Positions 25,933 to 35,279 of a stretch of DNA of 64,000 bases are shown piece by piece (within the stretch, counting starts at the first letter, position 1; each line of letters opens with the position of its first letter). Where the stretch lies: the NCBI RefSeq assembly GCF_023283885.1, contig NZ_JAKILA010000014.1, positions 51,160 through 115,159 on the forward strand, given 5' to 3'. The DNA comes from Shewanella basaltis. Lineage in GTDB: Bacteria; Pseudomonadota; Gammaproteobacteria; Enterobacterales; Shewanellaceae. The notes beneath the pieces were generated by a model. It made no database searches. It worked only from the letters and a program-made list of their open reading frames with translations, and was not told the origin of the DNA. A program made the translations under genes and the position numbers.

Positions 25933-25975
25933 TTGACATCAGTTATCGATATGTTAAAAATGAAAGCGCTTACAT
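25933..25975 (+). promoter_or_regulatory. Divergent glucan promoter: candidate -35/-10 plus LacI operator
   Basis: TTGACA (25933-25938) and TAAAAA (25955-25960), 16 bp apart, are a plausible plus-strand promoter for the FucP-type gene. The near-palindrome ATGAAAGCGCTTACAT (25960-25975) begins on its -10, in a position to block transcription. The rest of 25801-26171 shows no further clear site. Confidence 0.6.
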
Positions 25976-26171
25976 TGAGATTAGTGATTAATTACACAAA
26001 GGTCAATATTTGATTTTGAAAATAGGTTGCGAACGGGGCCAAAGGGGAAATGCTTAACTTAAGTTTGTTTAGTTAATGATTTACGGACCAATTTGCAACG
26101 ACTGACTCGAACTGATTAACCATATTAATTGATAACAACCCAATATAACGATTTATAACATAGGGAATGTC

Positions 26172-27485
26172 ATGGCGACTTCACAACAGCAACCAGAATT
26201 AACAAGCGTTGATTCGACTCATCAAGTGGGCGACTTTCGTTTTGCGTTAGTTGCATTAACTTCATTATTTTTTATGTGGGGCTTTTTAACCTGCCTCAAT
26301 GATATTTTGATCCCTTATTTAAAAAACATGTTTGAGCTTAATTATACTCAGGCGATGTTAGTGCAGTTTTGCTTCTTTGGTGCTTATTTTATTGTATCGA
26401 TTCCGGCTGGGTCGTTAGTGGGTAAAATTGGTTACCAAAAAGGGATTATTACTGGATTAGTGATTGCCTGTATTGGGTGTTTGCTATTTTATCCGTCAGC
26501 GAGTTACGGCTCGTACAATATGTTTTTATTTGCCTTTTTTATTCTTGCCTCTGGTATCACCATTTTACAGGTATCGGCTAACCCTTATGTTAGCGTACTT
26601 GGTCCTGCTAAGACGGCATCGTCACGATTAACGTTAACCCAGGCATTTAACTCCCTTGGCACAACCGTTGCGCCATTTTTTGGTAGTTGGTTAATTTTAT
26701 CAACCGTGGAGCACGATGAAAAAATCACTGAAGTAGGCGAGGTTATTGGCCAGTTATCTGTACAGCAACAAGCCACTGCTGTTCAAACGCCGTATTTAAT
26801 ATTAGCGGGAGCTTTATTTGCGCTAGCGGTTATTTTTATGCTGCTCAAGCTGCCTTTGTTAGGCAAAAAAGTGGCAAGTACTGATAATCAGGCTGTTGGC
26901 AGTGCCTGGCAGTATCCGCATTTAGTGTTGGGCGCCGTGGGTATTTTTGTTTATGTTGGCGCCGAAGTCGGCATCGGTAGCTTTTTGATTAGCTTTTTAA
27001 CTCAAGACGATATTGGTGGCTTGTCTGAGTCACAAGCGGCGCATTACATTGCTTATTACTTTGGTGGCGCAATGGTTGGGCGTTTTATTGGCGCGGGCGT
27101 GATGCAAAAAATCAAAGCAGGTAAAGTATTAGCCTTTAATGCGCTGTGTGCTTGTGCCCTGGTAGTGGCGGCAATGTTTAGTGCTGGCACAGTGGCAATG
27201 TGGGCATTATTGCTGGTGGGACTGTGTAATTCAATTATGTTCCCGACCATTTTCAGCTTAGCGTTACAAGATTTAAAACAACATACTAGCCAAGGCTCAG
27301 GCATTTTATGTTTAGCCATTGTCGGCGGTGCTGTTTTACCTTTGCTTCAAGGGGTAATGGCTGACAGTTTTGGTATTCAATTAGCCTTTATTGTGCCCTT
27401 AGTTTGTTATGGTTTTATTGGCTATTACGGTTTAGTGGGCTGCAATGTAAAGCGTCCTCAGTTTAACGCGCAGCAGCAAGGATAA
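26172..27485 (+). CDS. FucP/GluP-type MFS sugar transporter
   Basis: A 437-residue twelve-segment permease of the fucose/glucose-galactose:H+ symporter branch of the MFS. Family hallmarks are [19 protein letters not shown] (about 35-53) and [11 protein letters not shown] near 136-146, followed by [18 protein letters not shown]. It probably carries monosaccharide, most likely glucose released outside or in the periplasm by the neighbouring GH3 and GH16 enzymes. It is the first gene of a plus-strand set with GH3 (9 bp downstream) and GH16. A LacI-type operator overlaps its candidate promoter. Confidence 0.9.
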   Translation: MATSQQQPELTSVDSTHQVGDFRFALVALTSLFFMWGFLTCLNDILIPYLKNMFELNYTQAMLVQFCFFGAYFIVSIPAGSLVGKIGYQKGIITGLVIACIGCLLFYPSASYGSYNMFLFAFFILASGITILQVSANPYVSVLGPAKTASSRLTLTQAFNSLGTTVAPFFGSWLILSTVEHDEKITEVGEVIGQLSVQQQATAVQTPYLILAGALFALAVIFMLLKLPLLGKKVASTDNQAVGSAWQYPHLVLGAVGIFVYVGAEVGIGSFLISFLTQDDIGGLSESQAAHYIAYYFGGAMVGRFIGAGVMQKIKAGKVLAFNALCACALVVAAMFSAGTVAMWALLLVGLCNSIMFPTIFSLALQDLKQHTSQGSGILCLAIVGGAVLPLLQGVMADSFGIQLAFIVPLVCYGFIGYYGLVGCNVKRPQFNAQQQG

Positions 27486-27494
27486 GGAAACACC

Positions 27495-30131
27495 ATGAAC
27501 AGGAATCAAGTTATTAACGGGTTAACCCCACGCCAATTTACACTGCCATTAAGTACACTGAGTTTAGCGGTACTGTTAAGCATAACAGGTTGCAGTGAAT
27601 CGGCTCACGTTGAGCAAGCCCCTAACACGCCAACGGTAGCGGTTGAGGACAGTGCAGCAAAGTCTGGCATTGATTTATGGCCAGCACTCACACCTGCTAT
27701 TGCTAAAGATGCAGCGCTTGAAGCTAAAATTGCGGCATTGGTTGCTAGCATGACCGTAGAGCAAAAAGTGGCGCAGATGATCCAACCTGAAATTCGCGAT
27801 ATCACCGTTGAAGATATGCGCAAGTATGGTTTTGGTTCATACCTTAACGGCGGCGGCGCTTACCCCAATAACGATAAACATGCCACACCAGCAGACTGGA
27901 TTGCATTAGCAGAAACCCTCTATCAAGCCTCTGTTGATGACTCTGTCGATGGGATCAATATTCCTACCATGTGGGGCACTGACGCTGTGCATGGCCACAA
28001 TAATGTGATTGGCGCTACGCTATTTCCGCACAACATAGGTTTAGGTGCAGCCAATAACCCCAAGTTGATTGAACAAATTGCGGCGATTACCGCTAAAGAA
28101 GTCATGGTTACGGGTATTGATTGGGTATTTGCGCCTACGGTTGCTGTGGTTCAAGACGACCGTTGGGGCCGCAGTTATGAGGGCTACTCTGAAGATCCAA
28201 CCATTGTAAGAGACTACTCTTTTGCCATTGTTGAAGGGCTACAAGGCGCTGTGAGTGGTGACTTTTTATCTGACCAACGCGTGCTGTCAACCGTTAAGCA
28301 TTTTCTTGGCGATGGTGGTACAGAAAAGGGCATTGATCAGGGCGACAATATTGCCAGTGAACAAACATTGGTTGATGTGCATGCTCAAGGGTATGTTGGC
28401 GGTTTAAATGCGGGGGCACAAAGTGTCATGGCGTCGTTTAACAGCTGGCATGGGGTTAAAAATCATGGCAATAAATACTTACTGACCGACGTACTAAAAG
28501 ATCGCATGGGCTTTGACGGTTTTGTGGTAGGTGATTGGAATGGTCATGGGCAAATTCCGGGCTGTACTAATGAGTCATGTGCCCAGGCGGCCAATGCAGG
28601 GTTAGATATCTTTATGGTGCCTACCGCGGCATGGAAACCGTTATTTGAAAATACCGTCGCACAAGTCAACAGCGGCGAAATTAGTCAAGCTCGCCTAGAT
28701 GATGCGGTGTCGCGTATTTTACGGGTTAAATTTAGAGCTGGTTTGTTTGACAAGCCAAGCCCTGCTAACCGCCCGCTATCAGGTAAAACCGAGTTAATTG
28801 GTCATGCAAGTCATCGTGAGGTTGCCCGTCAGGCGGTTCGTGAGTCGCTGGTGTTACTGAAAAACAATCAAAATATATTACCGTTATCGCCTAAGTTAAC
28901 GGTTTTGGTTGCAGGCGATGCCGCCGACAATATTGGTAAGCAGTCTGGTGGTTGGACGATTACCTGGCAAGGTACAGACAATAAAAATGCCGACTTTCCA
29001 GGTGCAACCTCGATTTATGCCGGTATTGAGCAAGTGGTTAAGCAAGCTGGTGGTCAAGCGCTGTTAAGTCCTACTGGTGAGTTAAGCGCACAACAAAAAC
29101 CAGATGTGGCCATTGTTGTGTTTGGTGAAGAGCCTTATGCCGAAGGTAACGGCGACATTGATAATCTAGAATACCAACGCGGAGATAAGCGCGATCTTGC
29201 CTTGTTAAAGCAACTAAAAGCTCAGGGTATTCCTGTGGTGTCGGTATTTATCAGTGGCCGTCCAATGTGGGTTAATGCTGAATTTAACGCATCCGATGCG
29301 TTTGTCGCAGCCTGGTTACCCGGTTCTGAAGGACAAGGCATCGCCGATGTGTTGTTTACCGACGCACAGGGTAAGGTGCAGCATGATTTTGTGGGCAAAT
29401 TGTCATTCTCATGGCCTGCTACACCACAACAAGCCACCGTCAATGTGCCATTGCAAAGCGCGTCAGCGGAACAAAAAGCACAATACCAACCCCTTATTCC
29501 ATTCGGTTATGGCCTAGATTATCAGTCGGATATGTCAAAAGCCCTGGTATTAGATAATTTATCAGAAGACAACCTTGCCGCTGAACAAACCATTACTGAT
29601 TTAGCCTTGTTCGAAAGAGCCGTTAAGTCACCTTGGTCAATGTACATTGCCACGCGTGAAGAGCGTCAGGGGTTGTCTAGTAGTGTGGCGAAAAACAGTG
29701 CGTTAACGATTCGTACCATGGATCGTGTGGTGCAAGAAGATGCCCGATTTGTGTCATTTAATGGCAGTGAGCAAGGTGTAGTTGGTTTAATTAGTAACTT
29801 TCCTCGTGACTTTAGAGCCTACAGCAATAGTGATTCAGCATTATCGCTTAGTATTAAGAGTTCAGCCCTGATGCAAAAACCATTATGGCTAGGTATGGCT
29901 TGTGAAGGTGATTGTCGCAAGCAAGTTGATATTGCTCGGCAGGTTAATAGCAAGTTGGGTGAATGGCAGGCGTTAAGCTTTTCACTGGCTTGTTTTGCCG
30001 ATGAGCCAATGGACTTTGGTAAAATCACCATGCCGTTTTACCTAGCGACCGACGCCAAAGTCGACATCAGTTTCAGTGATGTGGTTATTCAAGCTCAGCC
30101 GAGCGAAAACACAATAACATGTAAAAAGTAA
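27495..30131 (+). CDS. Family GH3 exo-beta-glucosidase/glucanase lipoprotein
   Basis: An 878-residue secreted lipoprotein, with lipobox ITGC at Cys33. The GH3 barrel (about 75-430) includes the substrate-binding K268-H269 (TVKHFLGDGGT) and nucleophile D347 in VVGDWNGHG. The second alpha/beta domain (about 445-660) follows, with FGEEPYAEGNGD. The last ~200 residues form an additional domain like that of marine ExoP-type exo-1,3/1,4-beta-glucanases. It would trim glucose from beta-glucan chains at the cell envelope. The start has AAGGA upstream and lies 9 bp after the transporter. An intergenic hairpin (30151-30175) separates it from the GH16 gene. Confidence 0.92.
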   Translation: MNRNQVINGLTPRQFTLPLSTLSLAVLLSITGCSESAHVEQAPNTPTVAVEDSAAKSGIDLWPALTPAIAKDAALEAKIAALVASMTVEQKVAQMIQPEIRDITVEDMRKYGFGSYLNGGGAYPNNDKHATPADWIALAETLYQASVDDSVDGINIPTMWGTDAVHGHNNVIGATLFPHNIGLGAANNPKLIEQIAAITAKEVMVTGIDWVFAPTVAVVQDDRWGRSYEGYSEDPTIVRDYSFAIVEGLQGAVSGDFLSDQRVLSTVKHFLGDGGTEKGIDQGDNIASEQTLVDVHAQGYVGGLNAGAQSVMASFNSWHGVKNHGNKYLLTDVLKDRMGFDGFVVGDWNGHGQIPGCTNESCAQAANAGLDIFMVPTAAWKPLFENTVAQVNSGEISQARLDDAVSRILRVKFRAGLFDKPSPANRPLSGKTELIGHASHREVARQAVRESLVLLKNNQNILPLSPKLTVLVAGDAADNIGKQSGGWTITWQGTDNKNADFPGATSIYAGIEQVVKQAGGQALLSPTGELSAQQKPDVAIVVFGEEPYAEGNGDIDNLEYQRGDKRDLALLKQLKAQGIPVVSVFISGRPMWVNAEFNASDAFVAAWLPGSEGQGIADVLFTDAQGKVQHDFVGKLSFSWPATPQQATVNVPLQSASAEQKAQYQPLIPFGYGLDYQSDMSKALVLDNLSEDNLAAEQTITDLALFERAVKSPWSMYIATREERQGLSSSVAKNSALTIRTMDRVVQEDARFVSFNGSEQGVVGLISNFPRDFRAYSNSDSALSLSIKSSALMQKPLWLGMACEGDCRKQVDIARQVNSKLGEWQALSFSLACFADEPMDFGKITMPFYLATDAKVDISFSDVVIQAQPSENTITCKK

Positions 30132-30150
30132 CACCCTGTTTACCGTTAGT

Positions 30151-30175
30151 GGGCTCATCGATTTTAGATGAGCCC
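30151..30175. other. Intergenic stem-loop between GH3 and GH16 genes
   Basis: GGGCTCATC and GATGAGCCC pair perfectly around a 7-base loop, with no T tract. It is more likely an mRNA-stabilising or partial-attenuation hairpin than a full terminator. Confidence 0.5.
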
Positions 30176-30273
30176 CAGCTAAACTCAACCCCAATTTGTG
30201 CTCTGTGATGTGGTTAATGGTGTTTTAGACACTGTTATTGGCAACGCGCGAATAACAATAAATGAGGAAAACA

Positions 30274-32352
30274 ATGAGCCAAATTAATAATAAATATTCA
30301 TTTTTACTTTGTTTAACCACACTGGTTTTATTGCCTGGTTGTCAGTCTGATAATGACGCTAACATGGTTGAACCAGACACCAGCGTGTCGGACAACACAG
30401 ACAGTGACTGGAAATTGGTCTGGCAGGACGAGTTTGATGGCAATGCAGTCGATAGCAACAAATGGAGTTTTGCTGTTGACTGTTATGGTGGCGGTAATAA
30501 CGAAGCTCAATGCTACACCGCCAGAACAGAAAACGCCTCAGTTGCCGATGGCATGTTAACCATCACCGCCATCAAAGAAACGTATTCAGGCCCCGCGGTC
30601 AATGACTCAGACCCAAGCTATGATATTAACGACACCTCTAAAACCCTTGACTATACCTCTGCACGGTTAGTGTCTAAAAATAAAGGCGATTGGAAATACG
30701 GCCGTTTTGAGATCCGTGCCAAGTTGCCTCAAGGCCAAGGTACATGGCCTGCCATTTGGATGTTGCCAACCGATTGGGTATATGGCCCATGGGCTGGCTC
30801 AGGTGAAATTGACATTATGGAAGCGGTGAATCTTAAGGTGGAAGTTGACGGTGAGCCCCCAGTGTCAGCCATTCACGGTACTTTGCATTATGGTAAACAA
30901 TGGCCAAACAATGTTTACACAGGGCAGGAGTACACCTTACCTGATGGGGCCAATCCAGCAGATGACTTTCATGTGTATGCCGTTGAATGGCAAGAAGATG
31001 AAATACGTTGGTATGTTGACGATGTGCATTTTGCCACGCAACAATCTTCTGGCTGGTATAGCCAATACGTAGACGACGAAGGCCAATTAGTTAACGCACC
31101 AGACGATGCTCCTTTCAACCAACGCTTTCACATGTTACTAAACCTTGCGGTTGGCGGTGCCTGGGCGGCAAATGTGCACAACACAGGTATTGATCCGTCA
31201 GTATTTCCGCAATCTATGGTAGTGGATTATGTGCGTGTTTATGAATGTGCAAAGTCGCCAAGCACGGGGGCAGGTTGCGAAACCATCGATGAAAATGTCA
31301 CGGTAACACAAGGGCAAACACCACCAGATATCGTGATACCTGATACCAGTTTTGGTCAACAATCACCTTTAAACTTATTTAGTGTTGGCGATCAAGATGC
31401 TCTGGCTGATGGCTTAATCTTTAACAGTTACAACCCAGATAATGCCATAAGTTATCAGGTGGTAACGGACGACACCTTGGGAAACGTATTACAGATTACT
31501 AAAACGGGTGATACTGGTAATCTGTATTTTGAGTACACCCCAAGAGCAGATTTAAGCCATTGGCAGGCATTAGGTGCGTTAGTGTTTGATATTAAAGTAT
31601 TATCAATTGCTGACGGTACCGAAGTGTTAGTGAAAGCTGACAGTGGTTGGCCCAATGTCGGTGACGCAACCATTGAATTACCAACAACGCTTGACCAGTG
31701 GCAGCAAGTGAGTGTGCCACTGGCAACACTTGTGGCTAATGGTAACCGTTTTTCACCAGGTAGTACGGTCAACTTTGCTGATATCGTCAACCCGTTTGTG
31801 ATTGAACCGACAGGCCCAATTGCGTTGCAAATCGATAATGTGCGTTATCAATACCAACTCGATAACCACACTCAGCTGAGTGTGTATGACGACGCAACCA
31901 ATGCCCCTTTTGCCTACGGTCAATATGTTGCCTCTGGTGAACTTATCGAAGAACAAATTGATGTTGGCGGCGAACACAACATGGTGACTCAATTAAGCTT
32001 TAATACCAATGAGGCTGTTGGGTATTTCCAAAGCCCTACCGTATTTGATTTGAGCGACTTTACTACCTTATCTTTTGATTTGTATGTGGTATCAGATCCA
32101 AGAGCGTCACGTTCGTTAAACATTAAAATGGATTGTCAGCACCCGTGTAGCTCAGGGGACTTTGCCATTAACGCGCCAGAGATAGGTGTGTGGACACATT
32201 ATGATATCAGTCTGACAGACCTACAAAACAATACCGGCTCCTCTCTGGATTTAACCAAAGTGGATACACCCTTAGTGATATTCCCTAATTGGGGAGATCA
32301 ACAAGGCGTGGTATTACAAGTGGACAATATAACAATAACCAAAGCGCTATGA
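30274..32352 (+). CDS. Family GH16 endo-beta-1,3-glucanase (laminarinase) lipoprotein
   Basis: A 692-residue lipoprotein (lipobox LPGC, Cys23). The GH16 domain (about 45-330) carries the catalytic E178-I-D180-I-M-E183 with the laminarinase-type extra Met, plus WPAIWMLP and a late HMLLNLAVGGAW. Two related beta-sandwich-like modules follow (about 365-525 and 535-692), each ending in a conserved QIDN/QVDN strand, probably carbohydrate binding. The ATG at 30274 is preceded by GAGGA with 5-base spacing; the ATG at 30262 overlaps that sequence and is unlikely. With GH3, GH1 and the TonB receptor it points to laminarin as substrate. A promoter of its own is possible in the 142-bp gap. Confidence 0.92.
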   Translation: MSQINNKYSFLLCLTTLVLLPGCQSDNDANMVEPDTSVSDNTDSDWKLVWQDEFDGNAVDSNKWSFAVDCYGGGNNEAQCYTARTENASVADGMLTITAIKETYSGPAVNDSDPSYDINDTSKTLDYTSARLVSKNKGDWKYGRFEIRAKLPQGQGTWPAIWMLPTDWVYGPWAGSGEIDIMEAVNLKVEVDGEPPVSAIHGTLHYGKQWPNNVYTGQEYTLPDGANPADDFHVYAVEWQEDEIRWYVDDVHFATQQSSGWYSQYVDDEGQLVNAPDDAPFNQRFHMLLNLAVGGAWAANVHNTGIDPSVFPQSMVVDYVRVYECAKSPSTGAGCETIDENVTVTQGQTPPDIVIPDTSFGQQSPLNLFSVGDQDALADGLIFNSYNPDNAISYQVVTDDTLGNVLQITKTGDTGNLYFEYTPRADLSHWQALGALVFDIKVLSIADGTEVLVKADSGWPNVGDATIELPTTLDQWQQVSVPLATLVANGNRFSPGSTVNFADIVNPFVIEPTGPIALQIDNVRYQYQLDNHTQLSVYDDATNAPFAYGQYVASGELIEEQIDVGGEHNMVTQLSFNTNEAVGYFQSPTVFDLSDFTTLSFDLYVVSDPRASRSLNIKMDCQHPCSSGDFAINAPEIGVWTHYDISLTDLQNNTGSSLDLTKVDTPLVIFPNWGDQQGVVLQVDNITITKAL

Positions 32353-32410
32353 TATTTGGCCTTTAAGTATGATGAATATGGAAAAGGCAGCTTGTTCGAT
32401 AACATTCATT

Positions 32411-32607
32411 AACCTCAACTCTGGATAAGAGATGTATTGATAACGATATAAATCAATAGATTGACTAAAATCCACTGTCAAGCTTGTGATTTGTTTTGCT
32501 AACAAGGCGAATTAACGCGTCAATAGCTAGCCTATTGCAAGTTAATTCAACGCAGTGAGGAAGGCAAAGGACTGCTTGAAAGGCGTTTGTTATCCAGAGC
32601 TGAGGTT
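32411..32607 (-). repeat. 197-bp MITE-like element, subfamily II copy 1 (inverted)
   Basis: Terminal inverted repeats AACCTCA(A/G)CTCTGGATAA, with a 4-bp direct duplication CATT on both flanks. Its reverse complement is identical, base for base, to the element at 34813-35009. The remaining bases of 32353-32893 hold nothing I can identify; an ORF starting inside the element is spurious. Confidence 0.93.
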
Positions 32608-32893
32608 CATTACCTTTTCAATGTATTCTCAGCGTTTTAGTGAAATATTGATTATGCCAATGATTGAATACGAATGCAGAAATGCACAGTTTGCTTTGCG
32701 CCTTGTGGCGCTTAGCTTAGTATCAACAAACACAGTTATGTTGCACCTTTGTTGTGTAAATGCGGGCGTTGTTTAAGCCACAGCGCGTTAAATTGGCTTA
32801 ACTTCGAACAAATCAATATATCCGTTTATGATGCGAACAATGGCATAATGCAAAGTAATCATATTGAATCGCTGTAAATTTTAAGGAATTGAT

Positions 32894-33694
32894 TTGTCTA
32901 ACTTTACATTTTCGCTCGCTGATTTAGAACGCATAATCGCACTGGCAAAAGATGCAGGTAATGCGATTATCCAGGTTTATGCCACTGCCGATTTTGGGGT
33001 TGAGGTTAAACAAGATGACAGTCCGGTGACCGCAGCTGACATTGCTAGCCATCACGTGATTGTTGCTGGGCTCAGCACGCATTTTGCACATATCCCGGTG
33101 ATGAGTGAAGAAGCGGCTGACATCAGCTGGGCAGAAAGACAAACATGGCAAACCTATTGGCTAATTGATCCACTGGATGGCACCAAAGAGTTTATTAAAC
33201 GCAATGGTGAGTTTACCGTCAATATTGCGCTTATTCATCAAGGTCATGCAGTTGCCGGTGTGGTTTACGCTCCGGTGCTAAAAAAGTGTTACAGCGGCAT
33301 ACTGGGGCAAGGCGCTTGGCTTGAGCAAGATGGCTTAATCACCCCGCTTGATATTAGCGAGCGGAAGATACAACGTCCGCCAACGGTGGTGGGGAGTCGC
33401 TCACATGTTAGCCCAGATGTTGCTCAATATTTAGAACAAGTCGGTGAGCACAATATGCTCAGCGTAGGTAGCTCGTTAAAGTTTTGTATGGTGGCAGAAG
33501 GGCAAGCTGATGTGTACCCAAGGCTTGGCTTGACCAGCGAATGGGACACTGCCGCTGCACAAGCTGTGTTAGAAAGTGCTGGTGGCGTGGTGTTGGCCTA
33601 TCCCGCAATGACACCACTTAACTATAACCAAAAAGAAACGATTTTAAATCCATATTTTATTGCTGCGTCTAGGGCGTGGTTTGCAAAAAATTAG
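32894..33694 (+). CDS. cysQ: 3'(2'),5'-bisphosphate nucleotidase CysQ
   Basis: A 266-residue Mg2+-dependent phosphatase of the inositol-monophosphatase superfamily. It hydrolyses PAP (3'-phosphoadenosine 5'-phosphate), the by-product of sulfate assimilation, to AMP. Metal and phosphate motifs are intact: SEEAADISW near 71-79, WLIDPLDGTKEFI near 92-104, and SEWDTAAAQAVLESAGG near 215-231. A TTG start is supported by AAGGA six bases upstream; no ATG gives a comparable context. It is followed 58 bp later by mak. The pair is boxed between inverted 197-bp elements. CysQ is usually monocistronic, so the pairing with mak is probably positional. Confidence 0.92.
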   Translation: MSNFTFSLADLERIIALAKDAGNAIIQVYATADFGVEVKQDDSPVTAADIASHHVIVAGLSTHFAHIPVMSEEAADISWAERQTWQTYWLIDPLDGTKEFIKRNGEFTVNIALIHQGHAVAGVVYAPVLKKCYSGILGQGAWLEQDGLITPLDISERKIQRPPTVVGSRSHVSPDVAQYLEQVGEHNMLSVGSSLKFCMVAEGQADVYPRLGLTSEWDTAAAQAVLESAGGVVLAYPAMTPLNYNQKETILNPYFIAASRAWFAKN

Positions 33695-33752
33695 GCATGA
33701 CCTGAATTTGCAAGTATGGACATAACTTACACGAATAATGGAGAAACTAGTT

Positions 33753-34658
33753 ATGATGCGCATGGGCGTCGACCTCGGTGGGACTAAAATTGAAATAGTA
33801 GCGTTAGCAGAAGACGGTGCCGAAATATTCAGAAAGCGCATTCCTACGCCTAGAAACTACCCTGATACAGTGCAAGCCATTGTCAGCCTAGTGGCAGATG
33901 CTGAAGCCGAAACAGGCCAGACTGGCTCAGTTGGTGTGGGGATCCCTGGCGTGGTTTCTCCTTTTACGGGTTTGGTTAAAAACTCCAATTCAACTTGGAT
34001 AAACGGTCACCCATTAGATCAAGATTTAAGTAAAGTATTACACCGTGAAGTCCGTGTGGCCAATGATGCAAACTGTTTTGCAGTATCAGAAGCTGTCGAC
34101 GGTGCTGCAGCGGGAAAACGTGTGGTATTTGGCGGTATTATTGGTACTGGTTGCGGTGCTGGTGTGTCTATTAATGGCGCGGTACATGGCGGTGGCAATG
34201 GTATTGGCGGCGAGTGGGGCCATAATCCTTTACCATGGATGACCCCAGATGAATTTAATACCACAACCTGTTTTTGTGGAAATCGTGACTGTATTGAGAC
34301 GTTTATTTCTGGCACTGGTTTTGTGCGTGATTTTCGCGCCGCTGGCGGCGATGCATCTAGTGGTATCCAAATAGCTGAAATGATGCAGCAAGGCGACCCA
34401 TTAGCGACAGCCGCATTTGAGCGCTACATCGATCGTTTAGCACGTTCACTTGCCCATGTGATTAACATGATGGACCCTGACATGATAGTGCTAGGTGGTG
34501 GTGTATCAAATATCGATGCCATTTATACCGAGCTGCCTAAAGTGTTACCTAAATATGTCGTTGGTCGTGAGTGTGGCACTCAAGTCGTTAAAAATAAATT
34601 TGGTGCATCGTCAGGTGTTCGCGGTGCAGCCTGGTTGTGGGGCAAAGACGAAAAATAG
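33753..34658 (+). CDS. mak: ROK-family fructokinase Mak
   Basis: A 301-residue ROK kinase, close in sequence to E. coli Mak (manno(fructo)kinase), which phosphorylates fructose to fructose-6-phosphate with ATP. It has the phosphate loop DLGGTK at the start, [37 protein letters not shown] in the middle, the zinc-binding [10 protein letters not shown], and the C-terminal IVLGGGVSN and [10 protein letters not shown]. The first ATG (33738) overlaps the GGAGA sequence that serves the ATG at 33753, so I use the latter. A strong terminator follows 33 bp after the stop. A role in glucan use is not indicated. Confidence 0.92.
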   Translation: MMRMGVDLGGTKIEIVALAEDGAEIFRKRIPTPRNYPDTVQAIVSLVADAEAETGQTGSVGVGIPGVVSPFTGLVKNSNSTWINGHPLDQDLSKVLHREVRVANDANCFAVSEAVDGAAAGKRVVFGGIIGTGCGAGVSINGAVHGGGNGIGGEWGHNPLPWMTPDEFNTTTCFCGNRDCIETFISGTGFVRDFRAAGGDASSGIQIAEMMQQGDPLATAAFERYIDRLARSLAHVINMMDPDMIVLGGGVSNIDAIYTELPKVLPKYVVGRECGTQVVKNKFGASSGVRGAAWLWGKDEK

Positions 34659-34691
34659 TCATCATATAGACTGCATTTTATGGGTATATAC

Positions 34692-34724
34692 AAAAACGGC
34701 ACTCAATAGTGCCGTTTTTGTTTT
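34692..34724 (+). terminator. Rho-independent terminator after mak
   Basis: AAAAACGGCACT and AGTGCCGTTTTT pair perfectly around CAAT, followed by a T-rich run. The bases between it and the element at 34813 hold nothing I can identify. Confidence 0.9.
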
Positions 34725-34812
34725 GGGTTGATTCAATTCGCCCTTTGGGGCAGCGTCACAAACCCGATTACGGCTTAAAATGACGCAGCCTAAAATAGAT
34801 CATATTCTAATA

Positions 34813-35009
34813 AACCTCAGCTCTGGATAACAAACGCCTTTCAAGCAGTCCTTTGCCTTCCTCACTGCGTTGAATTAACTTGCAATAGGCTAGCTATTGA
34901 CGCGTTAATTCGCCTTGTTAGCAAAACAAATCACAAGCTTGACAGTGGATTTTAGTCAATCTATTGATTTATATCGTTATCAATACATCTCTTATCCAGA
35001 GTTGAGGTT
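34813..35009 (+). repeat. 197-bp MITE-like element, subfamily II copy 2
   Basis: Inverted termini AACCTCAGCTCTGGATAA, flanked by a 4-bp duplication AATA. Identical in inverted orientation to 32411-32607. The different target duplications show two independent insertions. Confidence 0.93.
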
Positions 35010-35059
35010 AATAAGGATTGGTATTACACTCGCGCCAATATTAGAATGACAGACTAAAT

Positions 35060-35255
35060 AAACTGAGCTCGGGATAATAAATGCCTTTCAAACAGTCCTT
35101 TGCCCTGCTCACTGCGTTGAATCGACTTACAATCGGCTAGCTATTGACGCGTCAATTCGCCTTGTTAGCAGAACAAATGACAAGCTTGAAAGTGAGAATG
35201 GATAACATGTTGATTTTAAATAGTATAAGTTCATCCCTTATCCCGAGCTCAGGTT
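35060..35255 (+). repeat. 196-bp MITE-like element, subfamily I copy 2
   Basis: Same family as 5678-5873, with one change in the left terminal repeat (AAACTGAG). It is flanked by a 4-bp duplication AAAT. It stands 50 bp from the subfamily II copy and ends 24 bp before the ElyC-like start codon. Confidence 0.93.
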
Positions 35256-35279
35256 AAATAAGGGGTGAGTGAAACATTC

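Noticed and set aside
32555..32776. 73-codon plus-strand ORF
   Set aside because: Begins inside the 197-bp element and continues into noncoding DNA; composition is not protein-like.
32411..35009. Composite transposon carrying cysQ and mak
   Set aside because: The outer flanks carry different target duplications (CATT and AATA), each repeated inside its own element, which shows two separate insertions and not one mobile unit.
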